The notes under the pieces are model-generated. The model had not been told where the DNA came from. It saw nothing but the letters and a program-made list of their open reading frames with translations, and did not search any database. 64,000 nucleotides of DNA. Source: Magnolia sinica (lineage: Eukaryota > Streptophyta > Magnoliopsida > Magnoliales > Magnoliaceae). Made by a program: the position numbers and the translations under genes. This document shows positions 37,323 through 62,966 of this stretch, one piece after another (position 1 is the stretch's first letter; every line of letters starts with the position of its first letter). The stretch is from NCBI RefSeq assembly GCF_029962835.1, contig NC_080582.1, positions 77,062,177 through 77,126,176 on the forward strand, given 5' to 3'.

Positions 37323-37490
37323 CACCATAATGTTTATTTTCCATCCAGCCTGCTGATGAGGTCACACGGACCAGGGGACCACCATAATGTTTATTTTCCA
37401 TCCAGCCTGCTGATGAGGTCACACAGACCAGGGGTCCACCATAATGTTTATTTTCCATCCAGCCCTTTGATGAGGTCACACGGTCATGGA
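37323..37490. repeat. Tandem 57-bp repeat, about three units
   Basis: Units at 37323-37379, 37380-37436 and 37437-37490 share CACCATAATGTTTATTTTCC and ATCCAGCC..GATGAGGTCACAC. They are nearly identical, so this local amplification is recent compared with surrounding degenerate modules. Confidence 0.92.
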
Positions 37491-38423
37491 TGAAGAGTAA
37501 AAACAAATATCATGTCTGATCCAAAACTTTTGCAACCCAAAAAGGGTTTCAATAGCAGACGTTCAATCCAACTATTACATGTAACGTGGGCCACCTGAGC
37601 CACGTATACGGCTGATTTTTGGGGCAGTCCGCTGCCCTGAGGGGGCCCACCAAATGCACCGTGTTGATGTTCAACACACATCACAGTGGGGCCCACAGCT
37701 GGGGCCGTGGGTCCCAGCTCACCTGTGCACGCCATCGTCCATGCAGACGCTGTTGCGTCCTCACGTCAGCGGCAGCAGCAAGCGCTGCTACCTCATGTCT
37801 GAATTTTTTTTTGAAATTAACAAATCTTGCTGTTTTTCCCATGTGGGGCCCGCATCAGATAAATCCACTCCAGTCATTGGATTTCACAGTCCAAGACCGA
37901 CCAAATGAGTCCAATATGCGGCCTAGTTTTGGCGAGTAAAAAGATCCGGGTGGTTTTTAATGGTAAACACCATTGTTTCCTATGGTATGGCCCGCCAAAA
38001 AAAGGGATCAGCTTCATTTTTCGGCTCAACGCCTAAAATGAACTAGGGAACGAAATGGATGGCTTAGATTATATACAAACATCAAGGTGGGGCCTACATG
38101 AGTGGCCTACCTCAAAAGTACCCTTTTTTTTAAAGCTTAACAGTACACATCCATGTTAGTACACGCACTCTATGCTAGCCACGCCCATCCAGCGTCCAGA
38201 GATGCTGGACGGCATGGATATAAAACAAGCAGGTGGGCTCCACACACTGCCATGGTGGGGTCCACGTAGCGACCCACCAAGGTTTGGATCAGCTGATGTT
38301 TGTATTTTTCTTCATCCAAGTTGGGATAGCAAGGTGGGCTCCACCAGTGGGTTGTAGTGTGGTCCACTAAATGGACAGCATGGATACAATATATATATCA
38401 TCGGGTGGGCCATCAACAATGAA

Positions 38424-38440
38424 AGAGAGAGAGAGAGAGA
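38424..38440. repeat. Short (AG)n microsatellite
   Basis: AG run inside the LTR-like complex. Confidence 0.85.
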
Positions 38441-39069
38441 TACGGTGATGGAGGGGTCCTGCCACTATGGGCCCCACATGATACAACTCATACATCAAAA
38501 TGGGTCCCACCAACAAGTGGGCCCTAAAAATAAGAGTTTAATGGTGGATCACCCACCTCTAGGCCTTCGCCTTCCTCCCTAAGGCTTATAAGCTCCCTGC
38601 CTTCAAGTTTGATGGAGGTTGATGGGAGTTTGATGGTGGGGATGAGAGATGAGAGGGTGGGCCACACTTGGCTTGGGAGAGAGTTGGACGTTGGAAATTT
38701 TAGGTTGCTTGGGAGATTTGAGAAATGAGAGAGAGAGAGTGAGGTGATAGGAATGATATGGATGAGATGATGTAAGGAAGGAGATGGGAGGGTATGGTTT
38801 AGTTTGATTTTTTTGTAAAAGGGGTATGGTTGTGGTTGAAATTTTGTAAAGGGGAATGGTGAGGTGGAGAGAGAGAGTTGACTTGTGGGAAAAGAGAGAT
38901 GGGTTGCTTGTACCTAGGGGTATGACTTGTACTTGACATGAGTGATTGATTGATTGATGAGATATATCATAGAGATTCTCTCAAAATTCGCAACGCGCGG
39001 CGTTTCTTCCGAACGAACATAGGCCCACATCTTCTAGCCTGGGTATCGGTTCGGTACGCGAGTTGCGGC

Positions 39070-39264
39070 GTTGGAACCGCGATGTCGGCGCGGTTGCTAT
39101 GATACAAGTTTCGGATCAAGCCAACGTCGGTGTTTGGGACCCGGCTTAGGATCTCGCACAAACGTCGGATACAGGTCGAGGGTTGCCGAAATTCGACCGA
39201 AAGAACCGCAGAAGCCAACGGAACGGTACGGACTAGGATACAGGCCTTACATCGCGGTTCCAAC
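39070..39264. repeat. Inverted repeat, GC-rich block
   Basis: GTTGGAACCGCGATGT (39070-39085) and ACATCGCGGTTCCAAC (39249-39264) are perfect 16-bp inverted copies about 160 bp apart. The block between is unusually rich in CG dinucleotides for this window. Confidence 0.85.
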
Positions 39265-39598
39265 GTCGCGTCTTGCGCACCAATATAATGCCTAAGCTAG
39301 GAGTTGTGGGCCCGAGTATATTTCAAGTAAACACCGCGCGTAGCTAATCCTAAAAGATTTCAGGTTAGGAGAGAGGAATCTCTACCCATACCTTTCCCAT
39401 CAACAAGTCATCATGACCCATACCTATCCCATCCCTCTCTTACCAACAAGGTATGACAACTCATACCTCTCTCATCCAAAAGTCAACAACAATCATACCT
39501 TCCATCCCATCCCTTCTTACACACCCATCCTTCTCTCCTTACATCTTTCATTTTTCGCTTATTCTATCTCATCTCCCTCTATTTTCCTACTAACCAAG
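39250..39598 (+). repeat. LTR-internal repeat, copy 2
   Basis: Direct partner of 35937-36284, same orientation, about 3.3 kb away. Confidence 0.85.
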
Positions 39599-40087
39599 AG
39601 AAGAAAAATCCTAAAGAAAGAAAAAGAAGCCAAGTGTTATACCAATTTTCCTACCCCAAATCTCACCATCCAACCATCCAAACTTTATCATCCACCATTG
39701 AAAAGAGAGTTTAGGAGCTAAGGATTCCAAGGATCTAAGAAGAAGAGCTATAGGTAGGTGTTCATAGGGTAGATCTTTGATTTTAATCCATGGGACAAGT
39801 GGGGCCTACCGGTTAATGGTAGAGATTTCATTTTGGACCCAAGGTGTAGCCAATGGCCCACCATGATATACATGTGTATTCCATGATGAGGCCATTCTTC
39901 ATGGACCCCACCATGATGTTTAGTTGTTATCTATTTGCTAGAGGTCATCTAGACCTTGATCTTGGTGGTGGAAATGAGATTTCCACCCTAGATTTTGATT
40001 TAAGGCCCACCTATTTTGGGACCCATTTGATGTATGTGTTGTAGATCTATGAGGAGCTCATAGTGGCGGAACTCCTCCCACCACCCG

Positions 40088-40093
40088 TCTCTT

Positions 40094-40135
<42 letters not shown>
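40088..40135. repeat. (CT)n microsatellite
   Basis: CT-rich run with two TTT interruptions at its start. Confidence 0.92.
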
Positions 40136-40139
<4 letters not shown>

Positions 40140-42037
40140 TTTTTGTGGCCCACCTGATGAGTGCACGAATGATCCAGACCGATTAGCAGGTGGGACGACC
40201 TTGCTGTCTAGATTGTTGGACGCCTGGCCGGCTCACCTTGCTGCCCTGTTGTGGCCAGTGTGACCGGCTGGTCACACAGGCCCAAATGAAGGGATAAACA
40301 CAAATGTCAACTTGATTCTAAGCTGGTGGGTCACACACGTGGACCCCACTCTGATGTATGCATTATATCCTCACCGTCCATCCTCTGCTCACCCAAAACA
40401 TGGGCCAGATGGACCATATCCAACCGAATAGGCTGTTGTCCAGCAACAGGCTCGAATGAGGGAAAAATACTAATATCAACTTAATCATTGAGCTAGTGGG
40501 CCACACTCACGCGGACCCCACTTGCTGTATGTGTAGTAATACCGTCCTTATTTTCATGATGTTTAGGCCATGGGCTAACGTTGAACAGATCCAAATCTCA
40601 TCAGGCCACACCGCAGGTTCAGTGGACTGACGTCCACCATTTGAAACCTTCTAAGGCCCACTGTGATGTTTGTGGGAGGCCCAGCAGCCGACCCACCTTC
40701 CTGGGTGGCCCATGTCCTCATGGGACACACTATGATGAAGGGTTTTCACCCGCACAGCCCTTGGGGCTGACCCAGACTTCAAGCAGGTCCGGATTTCTAC
40801 TAGGATGACATCCAGCAGGGTCTACCCTGATGTATATGTTTTATCCACTCCCTCCATTCACTTGGTGGCCCACCTGGACTAGGCCCACTCTTTGGTGGAC
40901 CGTCTACAGGTGGGGCCCAGCTTATGTAAGTGTTCTATCCAGACCGTCCAACTATTTAGACACCCAGCTGGACTAGGATGCTGCTGGACTGACCATCCAG
41001 CAGTTGGCCATATTGATACATGTGTTATATGTTCGCTGTTCATCTGGTGGAGCCCATTGTGATGTGTGAGGCCCATTGTGTTGTGTGAGGCTACCATGTA
41101 TGTGTATTTAATCCAGACCATCCATCTGTCTGGACGCCCAGCACGGTTGGGACGCTGTTGGACTGACCGTCCAGCAGCAGGCCCACCTTGTTGTATATGT
41201 ATTATATCCACACTGACCTTCTTTTGGTGGGGCCCAATTATGGGGTGCAAGGCCCACTATGATGTATGTGTTACACACACTGTCCATTCATTCTTTCAAG
41301 GCCGTGGGTTGCTTTATGAGGCCCACCATGATGTGTGTGTTATATGCACACTATCCATTCATTTATACGGACCATGGGCTACCTTATGCAGCCCACCATG
41401 ATGTATAAGTTATACGCCCATTATGGGGCTACCTTGTGAGCCCCACCATGTATGAGTGATGTACACACACGGTCCATCCGTCCTTCTAGAGATTTTAAGG
41501 GCCGAGGGCCCCGTTGTGGTTCAGATTTTTAAACCCAAGTGGACCGCACACTAGGAGACAATGGGGGTTAAATGCCCACCATTGGAAATCACCCTAAGGC
41601 CTACTGTCTTTACAGCCTATTTCCCATTCCCCCTTCTTTTACTTAGCCGTGGGCAAGGTCCCACCTGTGTGGTAAGATTTAGACCCCCAGCATGATTGGG
41701 CTATCCCAAATTGTTGGACTCCCATTGATGATAATGATTTCCACCATATCTTGTAGAGTTATCTAAACCTTGAAGCCCACCTTGTATTCATACCGGGCCT
41801 TCCATAGGAAATGTGGCCCATCTAGATATTTGTGCTTGCCCAAGTTTAGTGATCATACCCAAGGCCCACTTAAATGTCGAGCGGGCTACCCAATCCGCAT
41901 GGAAGGACACATAGTCCATATGTATGGACCCCACCAAAGCCCACCTTGCATTTATATCGGGCCCCATAGGAAAGCCCAGTTATTACATGATAGAGAGGGC
42001 AAGGAAGTCCACTTGATGTACCTAGGCTCATCCTCTT

Positions 42038-42170
42038 TTCTTTTTTTTAACACACGCACACACACCCCACACACTCATGCTGGTGGAATTTCGCCACCTA
42101 TGGATACTCAAACCCTTGACCGGGAGTTGAAACTCCTGAGAGTCTACCACCTAGGTAAGAGTAAGGACCC
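42038..42170 (-). mobile_element. SINE, second copy, 17-bp target duplication
   Basis: Same family as 8961-9097. The minus strand has the A-box-like CCTAGGTGGTAGACTCTC, B-box GGGTTTGAGTATCC, a GTGTGTGCGTGTG part and a poly(A) tail (T-run on plus, 42041-42048). Perfect flanks CCTAGGCTCATCCTCTT are at 42021-42037 and 42171-42187. It is inserted in the LTR-like complex. Confidence 0.92.
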
Positions 42171-44737
42171 CCTAGGCTCATCCTCTTAACTCACCTTGTT
42201 ATATGCTCACTTGACTCACCCCATGAGGCCCGCCCTTGGTGTAAGTATGTCATTTAGATCATCCACTGTCTATAGAAGAGTACATCGTTACCTCTTGCCG
42301 TAGATGGAAGAATATGTGATACCAGATTTGTATATCCACTGTGTGGAGACTACCTTAATGTATGGGTTAGATCCACCGTCCTTTCAGTGGACCTCATCTT
42401 GGGATATATGATATATTAGTACCTTGGGAGGCTAATATTAGTGTAACGTGGGACATACCACATGGACTCCTATAGATATAAAAGGGGCATGTCGTTTAAG
42501 CTCCTACTCTTTGTATGTGATATACCGATTAAGGCCAATTGTGGTCTATTGTTGTCTGCTATATATCTGACAACATGCTTAATATAACATCATGACATAT
42601 GCCCATATGCATCATTTGTATGCATGTTGTGAGGAATGATTGATCATAGTATTCGCCATTGGGCTGAGACATTTAGGGGACTCCTTTTGAGACGGAGTTG
42701 CCCCACATGATCGCGCAGTACGCGTAGGTTTGATGCATGATTGGATGATATAATTTATGCATCTCGCATTTTATGTGACATGATCACTTTGCGCCCTAGC
42801 AACATCAAGGTTGTGGCCTCCACAGGTATATCGTGGATGGCCAGATGGGATGCCGAAAATGTTCGGTTCTAGCATATGGGCATTTAGTATGTCCGTGGGT
42901 GGAAGTCCCTAAATCCTCTTGGTACCAGAGGATGCTCCAACATCGAGACCGGGTAGATAACATGAGCGCTCGAGTGTCGAATACAGGCGGCATCTCCCAC
43001 TGATCGTGGTCGATTGGAAGGGGGTGTAGCCTTATCCGCCCGAGGGTAGGGGGTTGTAAGCTAAGCTAAGTTTGATCAGCTCGTAAATGGGTCCGCTATC
43101 AACGAGCAGGGTAGGTATTGACAGACTACTGGCCAGGCGGGTAGTAAAGTCTTTTCCACTTACTTGGTTGTGTGGCTGGTGAGGTAGCAGCCAGTATGGA
43201 GTGTACTGGACCCCGGTGATATCCCTGAGATGAGATGTACTGAAATGTGGATGTACTGAGTATGGGGTTGCACGTTCAACATTTGACCCATTCATTCGTT
43301 CATTCACTATCCACTCGGGCTGGTGGCACACAACTAAATCATTATATGTACCTTCGCAATGGCCATGATTTCGGTTAGGTGCGCAACTAACCTGAGATCA
43401 TGAGTTTACCATGTTTAGTCTAGCTATTCAAATTCGGGTATGAGACTAGTTTGGATAGAAACCCCTTGTGATGAACCTCACAGCTTGCGATACCACGTAC
43501 TATCATCCCAACTACACACACCAGCCTTGTCATTTCTTTTGCATCACATAGCCTGAATATAACTAATTATATTTATGGACTTGTTAGGATTTGTATATTA
43601 CATTGCATCCTCAACATATGACATTTGGCTTACTATGTATTACATCGCATAACTTTGGTCTGGCTGACATCATTCATGGACTTGCCAATATTTTCGTTTA
43701 CTCTGATATTAGTTTGCTTTGCACATGCATTGCGCGCGCACACACCACCCTCTGAGCTTCTTAGTAAGCTTATGCACGACCGTTGCGTGCAGGTGACGTT
43801 AAGTCGCAGTAGCGTTGAGGCAGGAGCATGTGGCCGAGCTTTGTGGAGATTTTATTATATATATGTATTTCCCTTTCAGCATTGTAATCAACTGTTTATA
43901 TTAGTGGATATGTGATGATGATGTTGCTCTTGTGATTTGGGTACACTTGTGGTTATGCTCCTTTACAAAAAATAAATAAAAATTCACACTGAAAAATCCT
44001 CCTTATAGGATCCCATGATCGGAATATGTCATATGGGCGTTAGGAGCCGAGAATGGGGTACTACGGAGGCTGTCGACACTAGATTCGACGATCGAAAATT
44101 TTATGAGCCTGGTTCCCAAGTTTGGGGCGTGACATACTATCCAAACGAATGCCACTGTAGGAACAAATATCATCCTGATACAAAACTTCTGTCACCCCCA
44201 GGCATTCAATACCCACTGTTTGATGTGATATGGCCCACATGAGTGTTAAACAGATGGAGCACACAGCCCCCGCACAGGTATGCCTGAGGCACATGCAATA
44301 GGCTCTCTAAAGTAGTGTTGTGAAAAATATTGATTAAAAATATTTTAATAATAAAAATATATATAAAGTAATAAAAGCTTTTGTTTGAAAAACTTGCGGT
44401 TTTGGTGTTTTGGGAATAGTTACATATTAGAAAGAAGAGAAGAAAAAATTGTATTTATATGTGGGGCATGGAGTACCTTATTATTTGTTTGGTTGATCCG
44501 TGGAGTATTGAGACTTGCGTGCGCGCGCTCGGGCTCGGTGCTCTAACTCGGTCAGCACCTTGGCCTATATAACCAGTGCCTAAACGGTTCAACAGACCAT
44601 CACCAACACTCAAACCATTCTCACTTACAACCCAATAAGAAGAGCAACTGTGTACCCTAATCAGTCAGCTAAGGTTAAGACCTCGAGAAACAGACCAATG
44701 TAGTGGTCTAAATCTCTAAAAATTTCCTTATCTTCTT

Positions 44738-44965
44738 CCTAAATTTGGAATTCTTCTTTTATTTATCTGCCAAAAAATATTGTGTATATAGAGTTTCATT
44801 CTTGGTTTTTCATATTTGCTGAATGCAGAACCACATTCAAGCTCATCATATCCTAAATTTGGAATTTTTCTTTTATTTATCTGCCAGAAAATATTGTGTA
44901 TATAGAGTTCCATTCTTAGTTCTTCATATTTGCTGAACGCAGAACCACATTCAGGCTCATCGTAT
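44738..44965. repeat. Tandem duplication, two 114-bp units
   Basis: Units 44738-44851 and 44852-44965 differ at only a few sites. 114 is a multiple of three, so the minus strand stays open through both (repeated CGSAFSKYE, LYIHNIFWQINKR). It ends into a stop and no family match is recognised, so coding is not claimed. Confidence 0.9.
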
Positions 44966-46440
44966 CCCAAAAGCAGTTTGCTTGTAACCTGTTGGCATTC
45001 TCAATTACATTGAGAATGGCCCAATAACGCTTTAAGTACAGCGTGATCACACGTGCTTCAGCTTGTCCTTCATTTTTCGATTGCTTTATTATTTTACAAA
45101 ATTATAAATCTGTAATTTATTTCAACAAGCAGTGTACTAACTCAAATTCCAAGATAAAGATATAGATGCTTTGGCGAGTGAATGCTTCACAAGCATGCTC
45201 CAATGACAGTAACACAATCACTCGAAATAAAACTGTCCAAACGGAACACCCACTTCAGATGTATCAATGTGATGGATATCTGCAGGAGCCGCCCGCTATG
45301 GAAAAACACTAATTACGTGAGTACACGAGAGAGATCAGATAAGGATTAGCCCTCTCCCATTTAAACTTTTTTATCTTCGCAATCTCTTTCTTTATAAAAG
45401 GCGAGGCTTGGAATTTCTAAAAAATAAAAACGAGAAGAGTAATACTCATTGTCCGTTAGGAAGACTTCTAGACTATATAAACCTTTAAACATGTTCAAAG
45501 GCCATTCTAACTGTAGAACCATAAAGATGGTTAGAACATTTCTGCTCCTATAATGGTTAAGCGAATCACTGGACATAAGTTGTATATCTTTGACTTTATG
45601 CAAAGGCCCTCCAGATCATGTAAATATCATCAAATATTGTGGGCCCACCCATCAAAGCCTACATTACAAACCTAACGGCTAACACTTGATATCTATTGGC
45701 AATGGTCTATCCAATCGATCGGACAAATGTAAGAACTCTATAAGGGGGGCCTTATTGATCAACAGTGTAAATTGTCCTATGAGTTGATAATGTGATCAGG
45801 TGCACCATCAGGCCCCACTAAGTCATGATACATCCAAAAATTCGTATAAGGGGTGGAGTGCTACAACTGTGATTCGCACACGATATTTTAGAATAACTAA
45901 CATTACCAATTCGTATGGAGCCTTAAGGAGAGGAGTTTTGATGGGTTTCAAACTCCTCACCCCTCTAAGTTACATAAATGGATCCTCAATCCAATACCAC
46001 CTATGGAAGTTTCAGCCCTATCACAGCTTCTCTAAATGGTGCAAGGAGAGGAAGATCTCGATATTCCGATTTCACAGCATGGCGTCCCAACAAGGTACAC
46101 CCAACCCTATAGTCCTTTAGATCTCTATATCTAATGCATAGCACGGTACGTACTTGCAATTCCGCTGTTTTTGGAGTCAAGTTACCATTTTGGCTATCCA
46201 AAGCGGGTCTAAAGGGTATTTACCCTATCATATCATATTTTTAGTGCATGTGTATGAACCATAAACGATCACACTACACTATCAAATAACTCTGCATCCA
46301 ACAAACGGAAAATAGGTTTGTACAATCATTTGGGATGGTGTGGTCATCCATCAACGATGGTACTTGGGTCTCTACCTGATGATGTGCACCTTATAGATTT
46401 TGTAGAGAACAAGAAGTAGTCCCCATTAATCTATAATGAT

Positions 46441-46803
46441 TATGATTAGAAATACCATAATATTTTCACCCTCCAATCTCGCAATTAGGATCAAAATTCT
46501 TCCCTAGGGAGAAACATTGTATTAAGTGAAAACTGCTTTTAGTGGACCATAAAACTGTATTCAACAGAGAAGATTTCACAATTGATCCTGATCACTTGTA
46601 TGCATATACAACTCAATTGTCACCATGTATACACCATTATTATACATTGATTATGTCTGGAAATACCATGGTACTTTCACCATCCAATCCCACATTAAGG
46701 ATCAAATTCTTGCTTTGGGAAAAACATTGTGGTTAAGTGAAAACTGCCCTTGGTGGACCATGGAATTATAATCAACGGACTAGATTTCACAACTGATGCC
46801 AAT
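46441..46803. repeat. Direct duplication, about 150-bp units spaced 211 bp
   Basis: 46441-46585 and 46652-46803 share GAAATACCAT, TTTTCACC.TCCAATC, AAACATTGT, TTAAGTGAAAACTGC, TGGACCAT and GATTTCACAA.TGAT. Confidence 0.8.
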
Positions 46804-47519
46804 CGCAACAACATGCAGCACACAAATGTATTGGATTATGAAATCCACCAAAAAAATCCCGCCATCTCCTGTTGGGACTCAATAATACGATACTTAGATT
46901 AATCAAATCATTCCCATCATTTCCAAATGGTGGATGAAATTTGTAACCCACCTAATGCAATTCAATACCATGTAATTTCACGTTCCAAACAGATGTTTAC
47001 ATGATATAAATGTCAAATCATAGGGACTAAGATGGAACCATCCATTTGTTAACTCTACTCTCCGCTACTTTCGGTTCAGAACCATCAATGCACAGAAAGT
47101 AAGTCCCATGAGCAGAATTGACCGAGGCACACATGCATAGTTTTTTTTTTGTAAGTCTATTTCCTTAATTTTATTTATATTTATAATGGTGATTGTAAAT
47201 TTTATTCAACAAGTGTTATTTCGGTCGTTATAGAGTTACTTTTATCATTTGTTTTTATAGATAGATGTATTTGATTTTATGTATTAGTTTATTACATAAA
47301 AATATCAACACTTCCAACCCAATCTAACCAAACATAGCCTAAATTGTATTATGATTGAGCATTCAGTACCCAAAATTAGGTAGGTTGGCTTGAGCCATAG
47401 GTTAGGCTTGGGTTGACCCTCGACCTAGATATGCTTCTATGGGTGCTATCAATATTATTCAAGTCGTCAAGCATTCAATATCCATGCATGCTATGTACAA
47501 TGAGACTATTGTCCATCAG

Positions 47520-47618
47520 TCATCTCCATGGCTCAGTGGTAGACAGACTCTGCTTCAACACTGAGACTAGGGCTCGAGTGCTCATGTGGTGCGGTGGGTG
47601 TGTAAAAAAAAAAAAAAA
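47520..47618 (+). mobile_element. Short SINE-like retroposon with poly(A) tail
   Basis: tRNA-like head ATGGCTCAGTGGTAGACAGA (A-box) and GGCTCGAGTGC (B-box-like), ending in a 15-A tail (47604-47618). Flanks GACTATTGTCCATCAG (47504-47519) and GACGACTGTCCATCAG (47620-47635) are a 16-bp target duplication with two mismatches. It is a different family from the SINEs at 8961 and 42038. Confidence 0.75.
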
Positions 47619-48739
47619 GGACGACTGTCCATCAGACTTGCTGTCACAAAATAATATATAGTAGTGGAAAATCCAAACGCGCCCTTAAGACTAGTTGCAA
47701 CACAATTCGAAACTGCATCTAAGTTGGGGAATCAATGTCACAAACTAAGATGATGAAAAAACAGTACTGAAGTGAACCGAATTCATTACCCGCCCTGCTA
47801 ACTACAAATGCACAAGCAGGATCACCATTGGCAATCGAGACCGTTCATCTAGCAGGCTCGAACATGGATGGGTTACGCACCATACCTCAGTCTAACAAGT
47901 AGGATCATCCGGCTAGGATGGCTTGTGGGAGATGTTTGTTCTACGATGAGGCCCACAAGATAAATGATCCGGATAACAGATATCCAGCTGAAATGTACCA
48001 ATCACAGCCTGTATTCATTTCTCTAGTGAGTCTCATAACAACATTCTCCCTTTTCTTTTGACAGAATTATTTTGTGTAAGGTGTTGGGGGCACATGAGCT
48101 CCCTTACACAAAAGGCATGCTCTGTCATTTGATGGACCCTTCAATCTTCATGGTCAGTTACTGTATACTGTAATCAAGTGTGCGTGCATGCATGCAATCA
48201 CACATCACCATGCCGTGCAGGATGCCATGAACACATGAGTTCACACACATTCATGCAAGTGTTCATATACGTACATTTAGATGTTTGCAACTGAAGTGTA
48301 TTGCAAGCATGTCATTTTGGGGCACATGATAATGACGGTTCAACAACGCAAGAACCCTGACTCGATATCCAGCCAAGCTGGGTTGGCGTGAAGACTCGAC
48401 TGTCTTTGCTTGACTCAATCCCATATCTAGTAAATAAATCAAGAGATTTAGTGTCACAGCAGATGTTTAAATAAACATACGAGTACTAAAAATGGGCAAA
48501 ATAGGTGATGTTTCGGCATGATTCAGTTGAGTATCCACATGACTCAGTCGAGTCTCAAGTCAACCCCAGAGTTTTAGAACTATGGCTTGTGATGGTTATA
48601 CCATATGCGATCACATAAGCATGTATAGGAAAATCCCATTTAACGATTGTCAAACTTATTGAGAATACTTTAGGAAACTGAGTTACTAATGGCACAGTGA
48701 ATCACCTATTGCTTGATTTGAAATGACTACGAATCAGGT

Positions 48740-62966
<14,227 letters not shown>

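Larger units (their letters stand above)
35458..44134. mobile_element. Complex of LTR-like repeats in both orientations
   Basis: The left end TGTCACACCC (35458) and right end GGGGCGTGACA (to 44134) are matching LTR-like termini facing opposite ways. Internal blocks are inverted copies: 36312-36450 (CTGTGGAGGC..CTGATGTC..) is the reverse of about 42690-42830 (GACATG..CATCAAGG..GCCTCCACAG). A direct copy pair 35937-36284 / 39250-39598, plus an inverted version at about 38690-38830, shows nesting. Much of 36.7-41.5 kb is a degenerate module of the type GGGCCCACCATGATGTATGTG..CCACACCGTCCATCC. No gag or pol was recognised. Confidence 0.5.
44135..48739. other. Intergenic between repeat complex and gene B 3' end
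   Basis: Holds two tandem duplications (44738-44965 and 46441-46803) and a SINE (47520-47618). It also holds a stretch near 48500-48560 with GACTCAGTCGAGTCTCAAGTC words like those flanking the 16-19 kb element. No supported gene. Confidence 0.5.

Noticed and set aside
37323..37490. Regularly spaced repeat considered as CRISPR-like
   Set aside because: Units are contiguous with no spacers, and the genome is a plant.
36690..41400. Many 60-140 residue open frames rich in Gly, Pro, His and Trp
   Set aside because: They translate the degenerate GGGCCCACCATGATGT modules, appear on both strands and have no family signature.
45800..46120. 106-residue plus-strand open frame
   Set aside because: No recognised domain, no splice or neighbour support, and an overlapping minus-strand frame of equal plausibility.
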